Of a stretch of DNA of 5,782 bases, positions 1-5,702 are shown in pieces. The notes under the pieces were generated by a model. The model saw only the letters and a program-made list of their open reading frames with translations, had not been told where the DNA came from and made no database searches. The DNA lies in assembly GCA_029009035.1 (NCBI GenBank), contig JAQXJQ010000151.1:1-5782 (forward strand), in the 5' to 3' direction. This DNA is from Oscillospiraceae bacterium. GTDB lineage: Bacteria; Bacillota; Clostridia; Oscillospirales; Oscillospiraceae. Both the position numbers and the translations under genes were made by a program. Each line of letters opens with the position of its first letter. Position 1 is the first letter of the stretch.

Positions 1-107
1 CATTCCGGCGGCCCTGTTCGGCGCTTTTTGCCTTGTTGTCCTTGCCTTGCGTCAGCAAGGCTGCGTCCGCCGCGACAAAAATCCCTCGAACATTGCTCGC
101 CGGAATG
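1..107. repeat. Imperfect palindromic element 1 (left edge may be cut)
   Basis: Nested inverted repeats are directly visible. The outer arms 1-10 and 98-107 are perfectly complementary (cattccggcg / cgccggaatg). Inside them 15-20 pairs with 87-92, 25-30 pairs with 76-81, and the tip is a perfect 7-bp hairpin, 44-50 with 55-61, closing a GTCA tetraloop at 51-54. The inner stretches 31-43 and 62-75 pair poorly. No convincing coding sequence covers it. The layout, a long interrupted stem with a strong tip, resembles dispersed palindromic intergenic elements of Firmicutes genomes. Because the first base of the window is already in the arm, the element may extend further left. Its function is unknown: RNA hairpin, non-autonomous mobile element or transcript-end structure are all possible. 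Confidence 0.7.
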
Positions 108-117
108 TGCAAAGCAG

Positions 118-222
118 TTTTTTCGGATCGAATTTTTGTCCGGGCAAGGAAGCGGCCGCAGAGAATACTGACGTATTGTCAAGGCCGCTGACGCAGCATG
201 GGCGGAAATTCGCCCGAAAAAA
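118..222. repeat. Imperfect palindromic element 2, long hairpin
   Basis: A 105-base hairpin is visible. The outer arms 118-126 and 214-222 are perfectly complementary (ttttttcgg / ccgaaaaaa). After a small internal loop, 129-130 pairs with 211-212, and 131-141 pairs with 200-210 over 11 positions if G-U pairs are allowed, which favours an RNA fold over a purely DNA signal. Further in, 151-157 pairs perfectly with 183-189 (agcggcc / ggccgct), and the tip 164-168 / 173-177 closes a TGAC tetraloop at 169-172. The tip loop is the reverse complement of that in element 1, and the motif atttttgtc at 132-140 is the exact reverse complement of 74-82, so the two look like diverged family members in opposite orientation. 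It ends 47 bases before the transporter start codon. Confidence 0.75.
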
Positions 223-224
223 CC

Positions 225-265
225 GGCACGGGTTCAACTCCCGTTGCCTTAAGACAAGGAGCAAC
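225..265 (+). promoter_or_regulatory. Leader with two alternative hairpins over the transporter RBS
   Basis: Two stems compete for bases 243-248. Hairpin A pairs 225-228 with 245-248 and 229-232 with 240-243, with T244 bulged and a 7-base loop ttcaact (233-239). This part fits the tRNA T-arm consensus (GG-TTCRANY-CC). Hairpin B pairs 243-246 with 262-265 and 247-250 with 256-259 around the loop 251-255, which places the Shine-Dalgarno aaggag (256-261) in a stem. Forming A would free the ribosome site and forming B would hide it. The pairings are seen directly. That they act as a translational switch for the phosphate transporter is inference, and no known riboswitch class was recognised. Confidence 0.35.
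256..261 (+). promoter_or_regulatory. RBS deciding the start of the Na/Pi transporter
   Basis: The motif aaggag sits 8 bases before the ATG at 270. It selects this start over the in-frame ATG at 198, which lies inside the 3' arm of a hairpin and would add 24 polar residues unlike the family's N-terminus. Confidence 0.85.
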
Positions 266-269
266 TCAA

Positions 270-2012
270 ATGGATGTTTTTTCGGTCATTACCCTGCTGG
301 GCGGTCTGGCCTTCTTCCTGTACGGCATGAACGTGCTCTCCACCGGTCTGGAGCGTCTGGCCGGCGGAAAGCTGGAGACCAGCCTGAAAAAGATCACCGC
401 CAGCCCCCTTCGCTCACTGGCTCTGGGCGCGGGTATCACCGCCGCCATCCAGTCCTCCTCCGCCGTCACCGTCATGCTGGTGGGTCTGGTCAACTCGGGC
501 ATCATGACCATCCGCCAGAGCATCGGCGTCATCATGGGCTCCAACATCGGCACCACCATGACCGCCTGGATCCTCACTCTGGTGGGCGTGGAGTCGGACG
601 GACTGTTCATGCAGCTGCTCAAGCCGGAAAATTTCTCCCTGGTGTTTGCCTTTGTGGGCATTTTGATGATGATGGCCGCGAAAAAGGCGCGGTATAAGGA
701 CATCGGCAGCATCCTTGTGGGCTTCGCCGTTCTCATGTACGGCATGAAGCTCATGAGCGGCGCGGTCAGGCCCCTGGCGGATGTCCCCGCCTTTACCGGG
801 CTGTTCACCGCCTTCAAAAACCCCATCCTCGGTGTGCTGGTGGGTCTTGTCATCACCGCGGTGATCCAAAGCTCCTCCGCCTCGGTGGGTATTCTGCAGG
901 CTCTGGCCCTCACGGGAGCGGTGTCCTACGGCGCCGCCATCCCCATCATCATGGGTCAGAACATCGGCACCTGCGTCACCGCCCTTATCTCCAGCATCGG
1001 CGTCAGCCGCAGCGCCAAAAAGGTGGCGGTGGTACACATCTCCTTCAATCTTCTGGGCACCGCCGTCTGCCTCACCCTGTACTGCGCCACCAACGCCCTG
1101 TTCCGTTTCTCCTTCGCGGACCGGAGCATCGACGCGGTGGGCATCGCCGTCATTCACACCGCCTTCAACCTGTTCACCACCGCCATCCTCTTCCCCTTCT
1201 CCGGCCGTCTGGAGGCCATCGCCAACCGCCTCCTGCCCGACCGGCAGAGCGAGCAGAAGGCGGAGCTGCTGGACAAACGCCTGCTGGGCACCCCCTCCGT
1301 GGCTCTGGCGGAGTGCGACCGGCTGTGCACCTCCATGTGCGCGCTGGCGGTGTCCACGCTGAACGCCGCCCTCGCCTCTCTGAACCGCTATACCGAGGCC
1401 GCGGCGGAGGAGATCCTGGAAAACGAGAGCCGGCTGGATCACTACGAGGACTCCCTCGGCACCTATCTGGTGCAGCTCTCCTCCTGCCGCCTGTCGGAGG
1501 AGGACTCCCTGAAGGTCTCCAAAATGCTCCATGTCATCGGAGACTTTGAGCGTCTGGGCGACCACGGGGTAAACCTCCTCCACGCCGCACGGGAGCTTCA
1601 CGAAAAGGGTCTCTCCTTTTCCAAAGAGGCCCAAAAGGAGCTGGGCGTGCTCACCGCCGCCATCACGGAGATCCTGTCCCGGGCGGAGTGTGCCTACGGG
1701 GAGGGAGACCTGAACGCCGCCGCGGAGGTGGAACCGCTGGAGCAGACCGTGGACCGGCTGGTGGCCGTCATCAAGGGCAAGCACATCGAGCGCCTGCAGG
1801 CTGGCCAGTGCTCCATCGAGCTGGGCTTCATCCTCTCGGACATCCTCACCAATCTGGAGCGCGTCTCCGACCACTGCTCCAACATCGCCGTGGCGGTGAT
1901 CGAGCTGGCCCACCGCAGCTTTGACACCCATAAGTACATCAGCGGCCTGCGCTCGGACAGTGAACAATTCCGGGATGATCTGGAGCGCTATTCCCTCAAG
2001 TATCAGCTCTGA
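270..2012 (+). CDS. Na+/phosphate cotransporter with C-terminal PhoU-like domain (NptA/YjbB type)
   Basis: This 580-residue membrane protein is predicted to bring inorganic phosphate into the cell with sodium. The N-terminal half (about 1-310) is hydrophobic and contains the two inverted Na/Pi-cotransporter repeats, each with a QSSS motif (61-64 and 200-203) followed by a G-x-NIGT motif (90-95 and 229-234). The family uses these serines in substrate and sodium binding. A charged linker (about 311-340) leads to a helical PhoU-like region (about 340-560) with the two typical acidic motifs, GDFERLGDH at 424-432 and NLERVSDH at 528-535, which in PhoU proteins bind metal. Length and order match the common bacterial fusion form. 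The PhoU part probably acts as a cytosolic regulatory domain. The gene forms its own unit: leader structures lie upstream and a terminator starts 10 bases after the stop. No clear promoter was found in the upstream 269 bases. Confidence 0.95.
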   Translation: MDVFSVITLLGGLAFFLYGMNVLSTGLERLAGGKLETSLKKITASPLRSLALGAGITAAIQSSSAVTVMLVGLVNSGIMTIRQSIGVIMGSNIGTTMTAWILTLVGVESDGLFMQLLKPENFSLVFAFVGILMMMAAKKARYKDIGSILVGFAVLMYGMKLMSGAVRPLADVPAFTGLFTAFKNPILGVLVGLVITAVIQSSSASVGILQALALTGAVSYGAAIPIIMGQNIGTCVTALISSIGVSRSAKKVAVVHISFNLLGTAVCLTLYCATNALFRFSFADRSIDAVGIAVIHTAFNLFTTAILFPFSGRLEAIANRLLPDRQSEQKAELLDKRLLGTPSVALAECDRLCTSMCALAVSTLNAALASLNRYTEAAAEEILENESRLDHYEDSLGTYLVQLSSCRLSEEDSLKVSKMLHVIGDFERLGDHGVNLLHAARELHEKGLSFSKEAQKELGVLTAAITEILSRAECAYGEGDLNAAAEVEPLEQTVDRLVAVIKGKHIERLQAGQCSIELGFILSDILTNLERVSDHCSNIAVAVIELAHRSFDTHKYISGLRSDSEQFRDDLERYSLKYQL

Positions 2013-2021
2013 GCTCCATGC

Positions 2022-2053
2022 CCCGCCTCTCCCACGGGATGAGGCGGGTTTTT
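2022..2053 (+). terminator. Intrinsic terminator of the Na/Pi transporter gene
   Basis: A perfect 8-bp GC-rich stem, 2022-2029 (cccgcctc) with 2041-2048 (gaggcggg), closes an 11-base loop and is followed by five T (2049-2053). It starts 10 bases after the stop codon, so the transporter and the next gene are separate transcription units. Confidence 0.9.
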
Positions 2054-2068
2054 CGTACACATTTGCCA

Positions 2069-2096
2069 TTGACATTCCGGCGTGGTCGTATATAAT
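2069..2096 (+). promoter_or_regulatory. Consensus sigma-A promoter of the PfoR-like gene
   Basis: The -35 box TTGACA (2069-2074) and the -10 box TATAAT (2091-2096) both match the consensus at all six positions, with a 16-base spacer. The predicted start of transcription is near 2103, giving a leader of about 60 bases before the ATG at 2162. A promoter this strong would normally be held in check by a repressor, and small palindromes directly downstream fit that. Confidence 0.85.
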
Positions 2097-2105
2097 AGTC
2101 TGAGT

Positions 2106-2131
2106 ATGTGTCAAGACACCTGTTAACACAT
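2106..2131. promoter_or_regulatory. Candidate operator: overlapping palindromes after the promoter
   Basis: Three symmetric patterns overlap here: gtgtc-aa-gacac at 2108-2119, the 8-bp palindrome TGTTAACA at 2121-2128, and the outer arms atgtgt (2106-2111) and acacat (2126-2131). The 2-base centre of the first cannot form an RNA loop, so a DNA-binding dimer is more likely than an RNA structure. The position, just downstream of the predicted transcription start, suits a repressor. No regulator gene lies in the window, and the binding protein is unknown. Confidence 0.4.
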
Positions 2132-2161
2132 TTTCACATCACGAATTGAGGTGCTCCCCCT

Positions 2162-3235
2162 ATGGGTAAACTGAAGGAATTTTTTGAGCGCAAGGACATC
2201 GTCATCTCCGGCAAGCGCTACGGTGTTGACGCCCTGGGCGCCATGGCGCAGGGCCTGTTCTGCTCCCTGCTCATCGGCACCATCATCAAGACTCTGGGCA
2301 TCCAGCTGAAGCTGGGCTTTCTCACCGACATCGGCACCTATGCCATGGCGGTGTCCGGCCCCGCCATGGCCGTGGCCATCGGCTACGCCCTGAAGGCCTC
2401 CCCCATGGTGCTGTTCTCTCTGGCGGCGGTGGGCTGGGCCGCCAACGCGGAGGGCGGCGCGGGAGGCCCGCTGGCGGTACTCATCATCGCCATCATCGCC
2501 GCCGAGTTCGGGAAAGCCGTATCCAAAGAGACCAAGGTGGACATTCTGGTGACCCCCGGCGTCACCATCATCGTGGGCGTGGCCCTGGCCAAGCTCATCG
2601 CCCCGCCCATCGGCTCCGCCGCCCGGGCCTTCGGCGCGCTCATCGACCACGCCACCAACCTCCAGCCCTTCTGGATGGGCATTGCGGTGTCCGTACTGGT
2701 GGGCATCGCCCTCACCCTGCCCATCTCCTCCGCCGCCATCTGCTCCGTGCTGGGCCTCACCGGTCTGGCCGGCGGCGCCGCCGTGGCCGGCTGCTGCGCC
2801 CAGATGGTGGGCTTCGCCGTCATGTCCTTCCGGGAGAACCGCTGGGGCGGTCTGGTGAGCCAGGGTCTGGGCACCTCCATGCTCCAGATGGGCAACATCG
2901 TAAAAAACCCCCGCATCTGGCTGCCTCCCATCCTGACCTCGGCCATCACCGGCCCCATCGCCACCTGTCTCTTCGGCCTGCAGATGAACGGCGCGGAGAT
3001 CAACTCCGGCATGGGCACCTGCGGTCTGTGCGGCCCCATCGGCGTGTGGACGGGCTGGCTCGCCCCCGGCGAGACCGCCCTCAGCACGGGCGCCGTGGCC
3101 ATCGTCCCCGGCGTGATGGATTGGCTGGGGCTGCTGCTGGTGTGCATCGTGCTCCCCGCGGTGCTGTGCTGGCTCTTTGGTCTGCTGCTGCGCAAAATCG
3201 GCTGGATCCGCGAGGGCGACCTGACATTGAACTGA
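2162..3235 (+). CDS. PfoR-like / PTS EIIC-type membrane protein (PTS_EIIC_2 family)
   Basis: This is a 357-residue, very hydrophobic protein rich in Gly and Ala, with about nine or ten predicted membrane segments between residues 26 and 344. A short charged N-terminus (FFERKDIVISGKRYGVDAL, residues 7-25) precedes the first segment, as is usual in this family. Overall sequence and length match the stand-alone PTS IIC-like group that includes PfoR, described in Clostridium perfringens as affecting perfringolysin O expression. Family membership is recognised by eye. Substrate and role are not established, and no EIIA, EIIB or HPr gene adjoins, so sugar phosphotransfer cannot be assumed. The start ATG has a tgaggtg ribosome site at 2147-2153, 8 bases upstream. 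The gene is monocistronic, with its own consensus promoter and a strong terminator. Confidence 0.85.
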   Translation: MGKLKEFFERKDIVISGKRYGVDALGAMAQGLFCSLLIGTIIKTLGIQLKLGFLTDIGTYAMAVSGPAMAVAIGYALKASPMVLFSLAAVGWAANAEGGAGGPLAVLIIAIIAAEFGKAVSKETKVDILVTPGVTIIVGVALAKLIAPPIGSAARAFGALIDHATNLQPFWMGIAVSVLVGIALTLPISSAAICSVLGLTGLAGGAAVAGCCAQMVGFAVMSFRENRWGGLVSQGLGTSMLQMGNIVKNPRIWLPPILTSAITGPIATCLFGLQMNGAEINSGMGTCGLCGPIGVWTGWLAPGETALSTGAVAIVPGVMDWLGLLLVCIVLPAVLCWLFGLLLRKIGWIREGDLTLN

Positions 3236-3256
3236 ATATCGCAACACCGCGCTCAC

Positions 3257-3297
3257 AAAAGTCCGCTGCAGAAAATGTACTCTGCAGCGGACTTTTT
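3257..3297 (+). terminator. Strong intrinsic terminator after the PfoR-like gene
   Basis: A perfect 16-bp stem, 3257-3272 with 3281-3296, closes an 8-base loop. The 3' arm ends in a run of five T (3293-3297). The 5' arm starts with four A, so it may also stop transcription coming from the opposite strand. Confidence 0.93.
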
Positions 3298-3349
3298 GTC
3301 CCTGTATAAGAAGATGCGCACGGCCCGCCGGGGTCGGCGCTCCCCCACG

Positions 3350-3376
3350 AAAAAAGCCGGCGCCTATCCCGCCGGC
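3350..3376 (-). terminator. Intrinsic terminator of the deacetylase gene, overlapping its stop codon
   Basis: Read on the minus strand, a 7-bp stem gccggcg / cgccggc (3376-3370 with 3362-3356) closes a 7-base loop and is followed by six T (3355-3350). The stop codon TAG (3366-3364) lies in the loop, and the last two codons lie in the 5' arm, so the end of the coding region doubles as terminator. Confidence 0.85.
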
Positions 3377-4122
3377 AGGCAGCGGTATTCCTTTCCGCCC
3401 TGGGGCTCGACCCCCCGCAGGGCGAACAGCTCCTCCACGGTAACAAAGCGGTAGCCCCTGGCCATCAGCTCATCCACCGCCCGCAGGGCGGTGTCCACAC
3501 TGGCGTGGTAGATGTCATGCATCAAAATGATGTCACCGTCCTGCGCTTTGTCCACCACCACACGGACCTGCCGGTCCGTGTCGTGGTCCGACCAGTCCAT
3601 GGTGTCTACCGACCAGAGAATGATGGGCTCCTTTGCCCAGCGGCGCAGGCAGGGGCTGGTGAAGCCGTAGGGCGGGCGGATCATAAACTCCCGCTGGCCC
3701 AGCAGCTGCGTCAGGGTCTCCTCCAGCCGGGTGACCTCCTCCTCCAGCCCCGCCGTGTTCAAATCGGACAGCGCCTTATGGTTCTGGGAGTGCACACCGA
3801 TCTGGTGCCCCTCCGCCGCCATCCGCTTCAGAATGTCCTCCCGCCCGGGGATGCGGTCCCCGATGACAAAAAAGGTGGCGTGTACCCCCCGCTGCGCCAA
3901 CCCGTCCAGCAGCACGGGGGTGGTGTCGGAGCGGGGGCCGTCGTCAAAGGTGAGGGCCACGCAGGGCCCCTCCACCCTTACGGCGGCAGCCACCCGCTCC
4001 GGCTCATGCTCCTCCACGCAGGCTGCGCCGTACCAGAACCAGGGCAGCGCCCACATCACCAGCAGCAGAAGGGCCAAAACACCCGTGCGCACATCCCTTT
4101 TCCATGTGGCCAATCCCTTCAC
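3364..4122 (-). CDS. Membrane-anchored polysaccharide deacetylase (NodB domain, CE4 family)
   Basis: This 252-residue enzyme is predicted to remove N- or O-acetyl groups from an envelope glycan outside the cell membrane. A hydrophobic anchor spans about residues 13-34, and the NodB domain follows from about 52. All five family motifs are visible: TFDDGP (58-63), with D60 as likely catalytic base and D61 as metal ligand; HSQNH (111-115), with H111 and H115 completing the metal triad; RPPYG (149-153); DTMDW (173-177); and ILMHD (199-203), with H202 as likely catalytic acid. The enzyme should therefore be active. The annotated start is GTG at 4122. An in-frame stop lies five codons upstream, so only GTG or the TTG at 4113 keep the full anchor, and neither has a well-spaced ribosome site. 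The exact glycan (peptidoglycan or another polymer) cannot be told from sequence. The gene stands alone, convergent to the PfoR-like gene and divergent from the VTC operon. Confidence 0.93.
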   Translation of the reverse strand: MKGLATWKRDVRTGVLALLLLVMWALPWFWYGAACVEEHEPERVAAAVRVEGPCVALTFDDGPRSDTTPVLLDGLAQRGVHATFFVIGDRIPGREDILKRMAAEGHQIGVHSQNHKALSDLNTAGLEEEVTRLEETLTQLLGQREFMIRPPYGFTSPCLRRWAKEPIILWSVDTMDWSDHDTDRQVRVVVDKAQDGDIILMHDIYHASVDTALRAVDELMARGYRFVTVEELFALRGVEPQGGKEYRCLPAG

Positions 4123-4155
4123 CGCCCTTTTTTGTCAGTATGCGCAGGACAAAAA

Positions 4156-4183
4156 AATTTATCCCGCGGTAATTTTTTCTCAA
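4156..4183 (-). promoter_or_regulatory. Possible promoter of the deacetylase gene
   Basis: On the minus strand, TTGAGA (4183-4178, five of six consensus positions) is followed after 16 bases by TAAATT (4161-4156, four of six). The predicted transcript would start about 27 bases before the GTG. The surrounding 4123-4225 is clearly more AT-rich than the genes, as expected of a divergent promoter region. On the plus strand only a weak -10-like cataat (4217-4222) without a matching -35 was found for the VTC operon. Confidence 0.3.
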
Positions 4184-4301
4184 GTGAACAGGAATATTTT
4201 TCCATCTGTGCTCATACATAATAGAACTGCGGCTTGCGCCAAAACCGAACCCGGCGGGACCCTCCGCCGCTCTCCCTGCCGCAGCGTGGAAGGAGCATAA
4301 C

Positions 4302-4994
4302 ATGACACAGGTATTGCGAAAGGAAAAGAAATTTCTGCTGGCCCGGCGGGAATTTTATGCTATGAAGGGGCAGCTGGACCGGGTCCTCCACGGGGACCCT
4401 CACAACGGAGCGTCGGGCTACCGGGTGCGCTCCCTCTACTTTGACAGCATCTACGACCGGGACTTCAACGAAAAGGCGGAGGGGGTGGAACTGCGGCGAA
4501 AGCTCCGGCTGCGGATCTACAGCCCGGACAGCCCCACCGCCCTGCTGGAAATGAAGCAAAAGCAGGGGGAGCTGCAGCGCAAGCGCTCCTTGCTCCTCCC
4601 CCGGAGGGATGCGGAAGCCCTCGCCGGCGGAGACCTGCGCTGTCTGCTGCGCTGTACGGGGGAGCAGCGCCAGTTCGCCCTGGAGTGCTATGGGCTGATG
4701 ACCCGGCTGTGCTACCGGCCCAAGGCCGTGGTGGAGTACCGCCGCACCGCCTATATCGCCAGGGAAAACCACATCCGCATCACCTTTGACCGGGACATCA
4801 CTGCTACGGAGAGCTGCTGCAGCCTGTTCTCCCCCCGGCTGCTCATGGCGCCTGTGCTGGACCCCTCCGCCGTGGTACTGGAGGTAAAGTACAACGGGTT
4901 CCTCCTCAGCTACATTCAGCGCCTGCTCAACGCCGCGGACCGCCCGGAGGTCTCTGTGAGCAAATATTGTCGGGCCCGGCAGAGCCTGTTGTGA
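4302..4994 (+). CDS. VTC-domain protein, polyphosphate polymerase-like
   Basis: This 230-residue soluble protein consists of a single VTC domain (CYTH-like tunnel fold). In yeast Vtc4 this fold makes polyphosphate from ATP. The family pattern is visible in order: basic start RKEKKFLL (6-13); VRSLYFD (42-48); the basic strand ELRRKLRLR (63-71); LEMKQKQ (82-88); VEYRRTAY (144-151); RITFDRDI (159-166); LEVKYNG (193-199); and a C-terminal SKYC (220-223). These supply the alternating Arg and Lys that line the tunnel and the acidic E194 expected near the metal. Unlike yeast VTC subunits, it has neither an SPX domain nor membrane segments. The next gene, 13 bases on, encodes a membrane protein that may supply that part. 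The ribosome site ggaaggag (4288-4295) lies 6 bases before the ATG. The domain call is firm. Polyphosphate synthesis by the bacterial form is inferred from the family. Confidence 0.9.
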   Translation: MTQVLRKEKKFLLARREFYAMKGQLDRVLHGDPHNGASGYRVRSLYFDSIYDRDFNEKAEGVELRRKLRLRIYSPDSPTALLEMKQKQGELQRKRSLLLPRRDAEALAGGDLRCLLRCTGEQRQFALECYGLMTRLCYRPKAVVEYRRTAYIARENHIRITFDRDITATESCCSLFSPRLLMAPVLDPSAVVLEVKYNGFLLSYIQRLLNAADRPEVSVSKYCRARQSLL

Positions 4995-5007
4995 AAGGAG
5001 TATTTCC

Positions 5008-5685
5008 ATGAAAAGTATCATCTATGACCTCATCTACAACCAAAAAGGGCTGTCGCTGCAGGAGATCGCGGCCCATGTGCTGGTGTCCGCCCTTCTGGGC
5101 GTTGTCATCTACATATCCTACGCCATCTCCCACCGGGGGACCGTTTACAGCAGGAAGTTCAATGTCTCCCTGCTCATCCTCACCACCCTCACGGGGACGG
5201 TGATGACCGTCATCGGCAACAATGTGGCCCTGTCCCTGGGCATGGTGGGCGCGCTGTCCATCGTCCGCTTCCGCACCGCCCTCAAGGACACCCGGGACAC
5301 GGTCTATGTGTTCTGGACCATCATCGCCGGCATCTGCTGCGGCGTGGGGGACTATGTGGTGGCGGCGGTGGGCAGCGGGGCGGTGTTTTTGCTGCTGCTC
5401 CTCTTCGGCGCCATCAAAAACGACAGCCGGATGCTCCTCATCATCCGGGGCAGCCGCAGCGTGGAGGGGGAGGTCCAGTCCCTCCTCTTCCGCCGTTTCT
5501 CCAAAAAAGCGGTGCTGCGGGTGAACAACACCACGCCGGACAGCTTTGAGCTGATCTATGAGCTGTCCGCCCGGACGCTGAATAAGTCCCGGCGGGAGGC
5601 GGGGGACATCTGCGACCCCATCTACGCCCTGGGCTCCATTGAGTATGTCGATCTGGTGCTCCAGAACGACGAGATCTCCGGCTGA
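5008..5685 (+). CDS. DUF4956 family membrane protein
   Basis: This 225-residue protein has an N-terminal membrane part and a soluble C-terminal domain. Hydrophobic stretches lie at about 21-41, 52-70, 72-87 and 101-135 (the last long enough for two crossings). The stretch SLGMVGALSIVRFRT (76-90), followed by KDTRDTVYVFW, is the hallmark of the family and places conserved Arg residues at a membrane edge. Residues 140-225 look like a small alpha/beta domain (RMLLIIRG, ELIYELSA, IEYVDLVLQN). The ribosome site aaaggag (4994-5000) starts at the last base of the VTC stop codon, with 7 bases to the ATG, so the two genes are almost certainly co-transcribed and may be translationally coupled. The function is not established. 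Its constant position beside VTC-domain genes is known to me only as general family knowledge and suggests a partner or channel for the polymerase. Confidence 0.9.
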   Translation: MKSIIYDLIYNQKGLSLQEIAAHVLVSALLGVVIYISYAISHRGTVYSRKFNVSLLILTTLTGTVMTVIGNNVALSLGMVGALSIVRFRTALKDTRDTVYVFWTIIAGICCGVGDYVVAAVGSGAVFLLLLLFGAIKNDSRMLLIIRGSRSVEGEVQSLLFRRFSKKAVLRVNNTTPDSFELIYELSARTLNKSRREAGDICDPIYALGSIEYVDLVLQNDEISG

Positions 5686-5702
5686 AAGGCGGGTCGATAG
5701 GC

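Noticed and set aside
1..222. CRISPR array
   Set aside because: Repeats are two long imperfect palindromes in opposite orientation, not regularly spaced direct repeats.
225..251. Complete tRNA gene
   Set aside because: Only the T-arm pattern is present. No cloverleaf with a 7-bp acceptor, D-arm or anticodon arm could be built from the upstream bases.
198..269. Upstream ATG at 198 as start of the Na/Pi transporter
   Set aside because: It lies inside the 3' arm of a hairpin, has no ribosome site and adds a polar extension. ATG 270 has aaggag at the right distance.
414..2129. Long minus-strand open frame (571 codons) opposite the Na/Pi transporter
   Set aside because: Low-complexity product rich in Gly, His, Asp and Gln, with no family resemblance. 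It mirrors the codon bias of the plus-strand transporter, which is clearly real.
2123..3256. Long minus-strand open frame (377 codons) opposite the PfoR-like gene
   Set aside because: It covers almost exactly the plus-strand gene, its product is a Gly/His/Asp-rich composition artefact, and it would run through the plus-strand promoter and operator region.
3505..4221. Plus-strand open frame (238 codons) opposite the deacetylase
   Set aside because: All five NodB motifs are on the minus strand, and the plus-strand product is a shadow.
4252..4269. Small hairpin cggcgg / ccgccg upstream of the VTC gene
   Set aside because: Six GC base pairs with no T run in a GC-rich stretch are likely by chance, and no known leader motif is recognisable.
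4212..5021. Minus-strand open frame (269 codons) opposite the VTC gene
   Set aside because: The plus-strand VTC domain motifs and ribosome site are unambiguous. The antisense product shows no domain.
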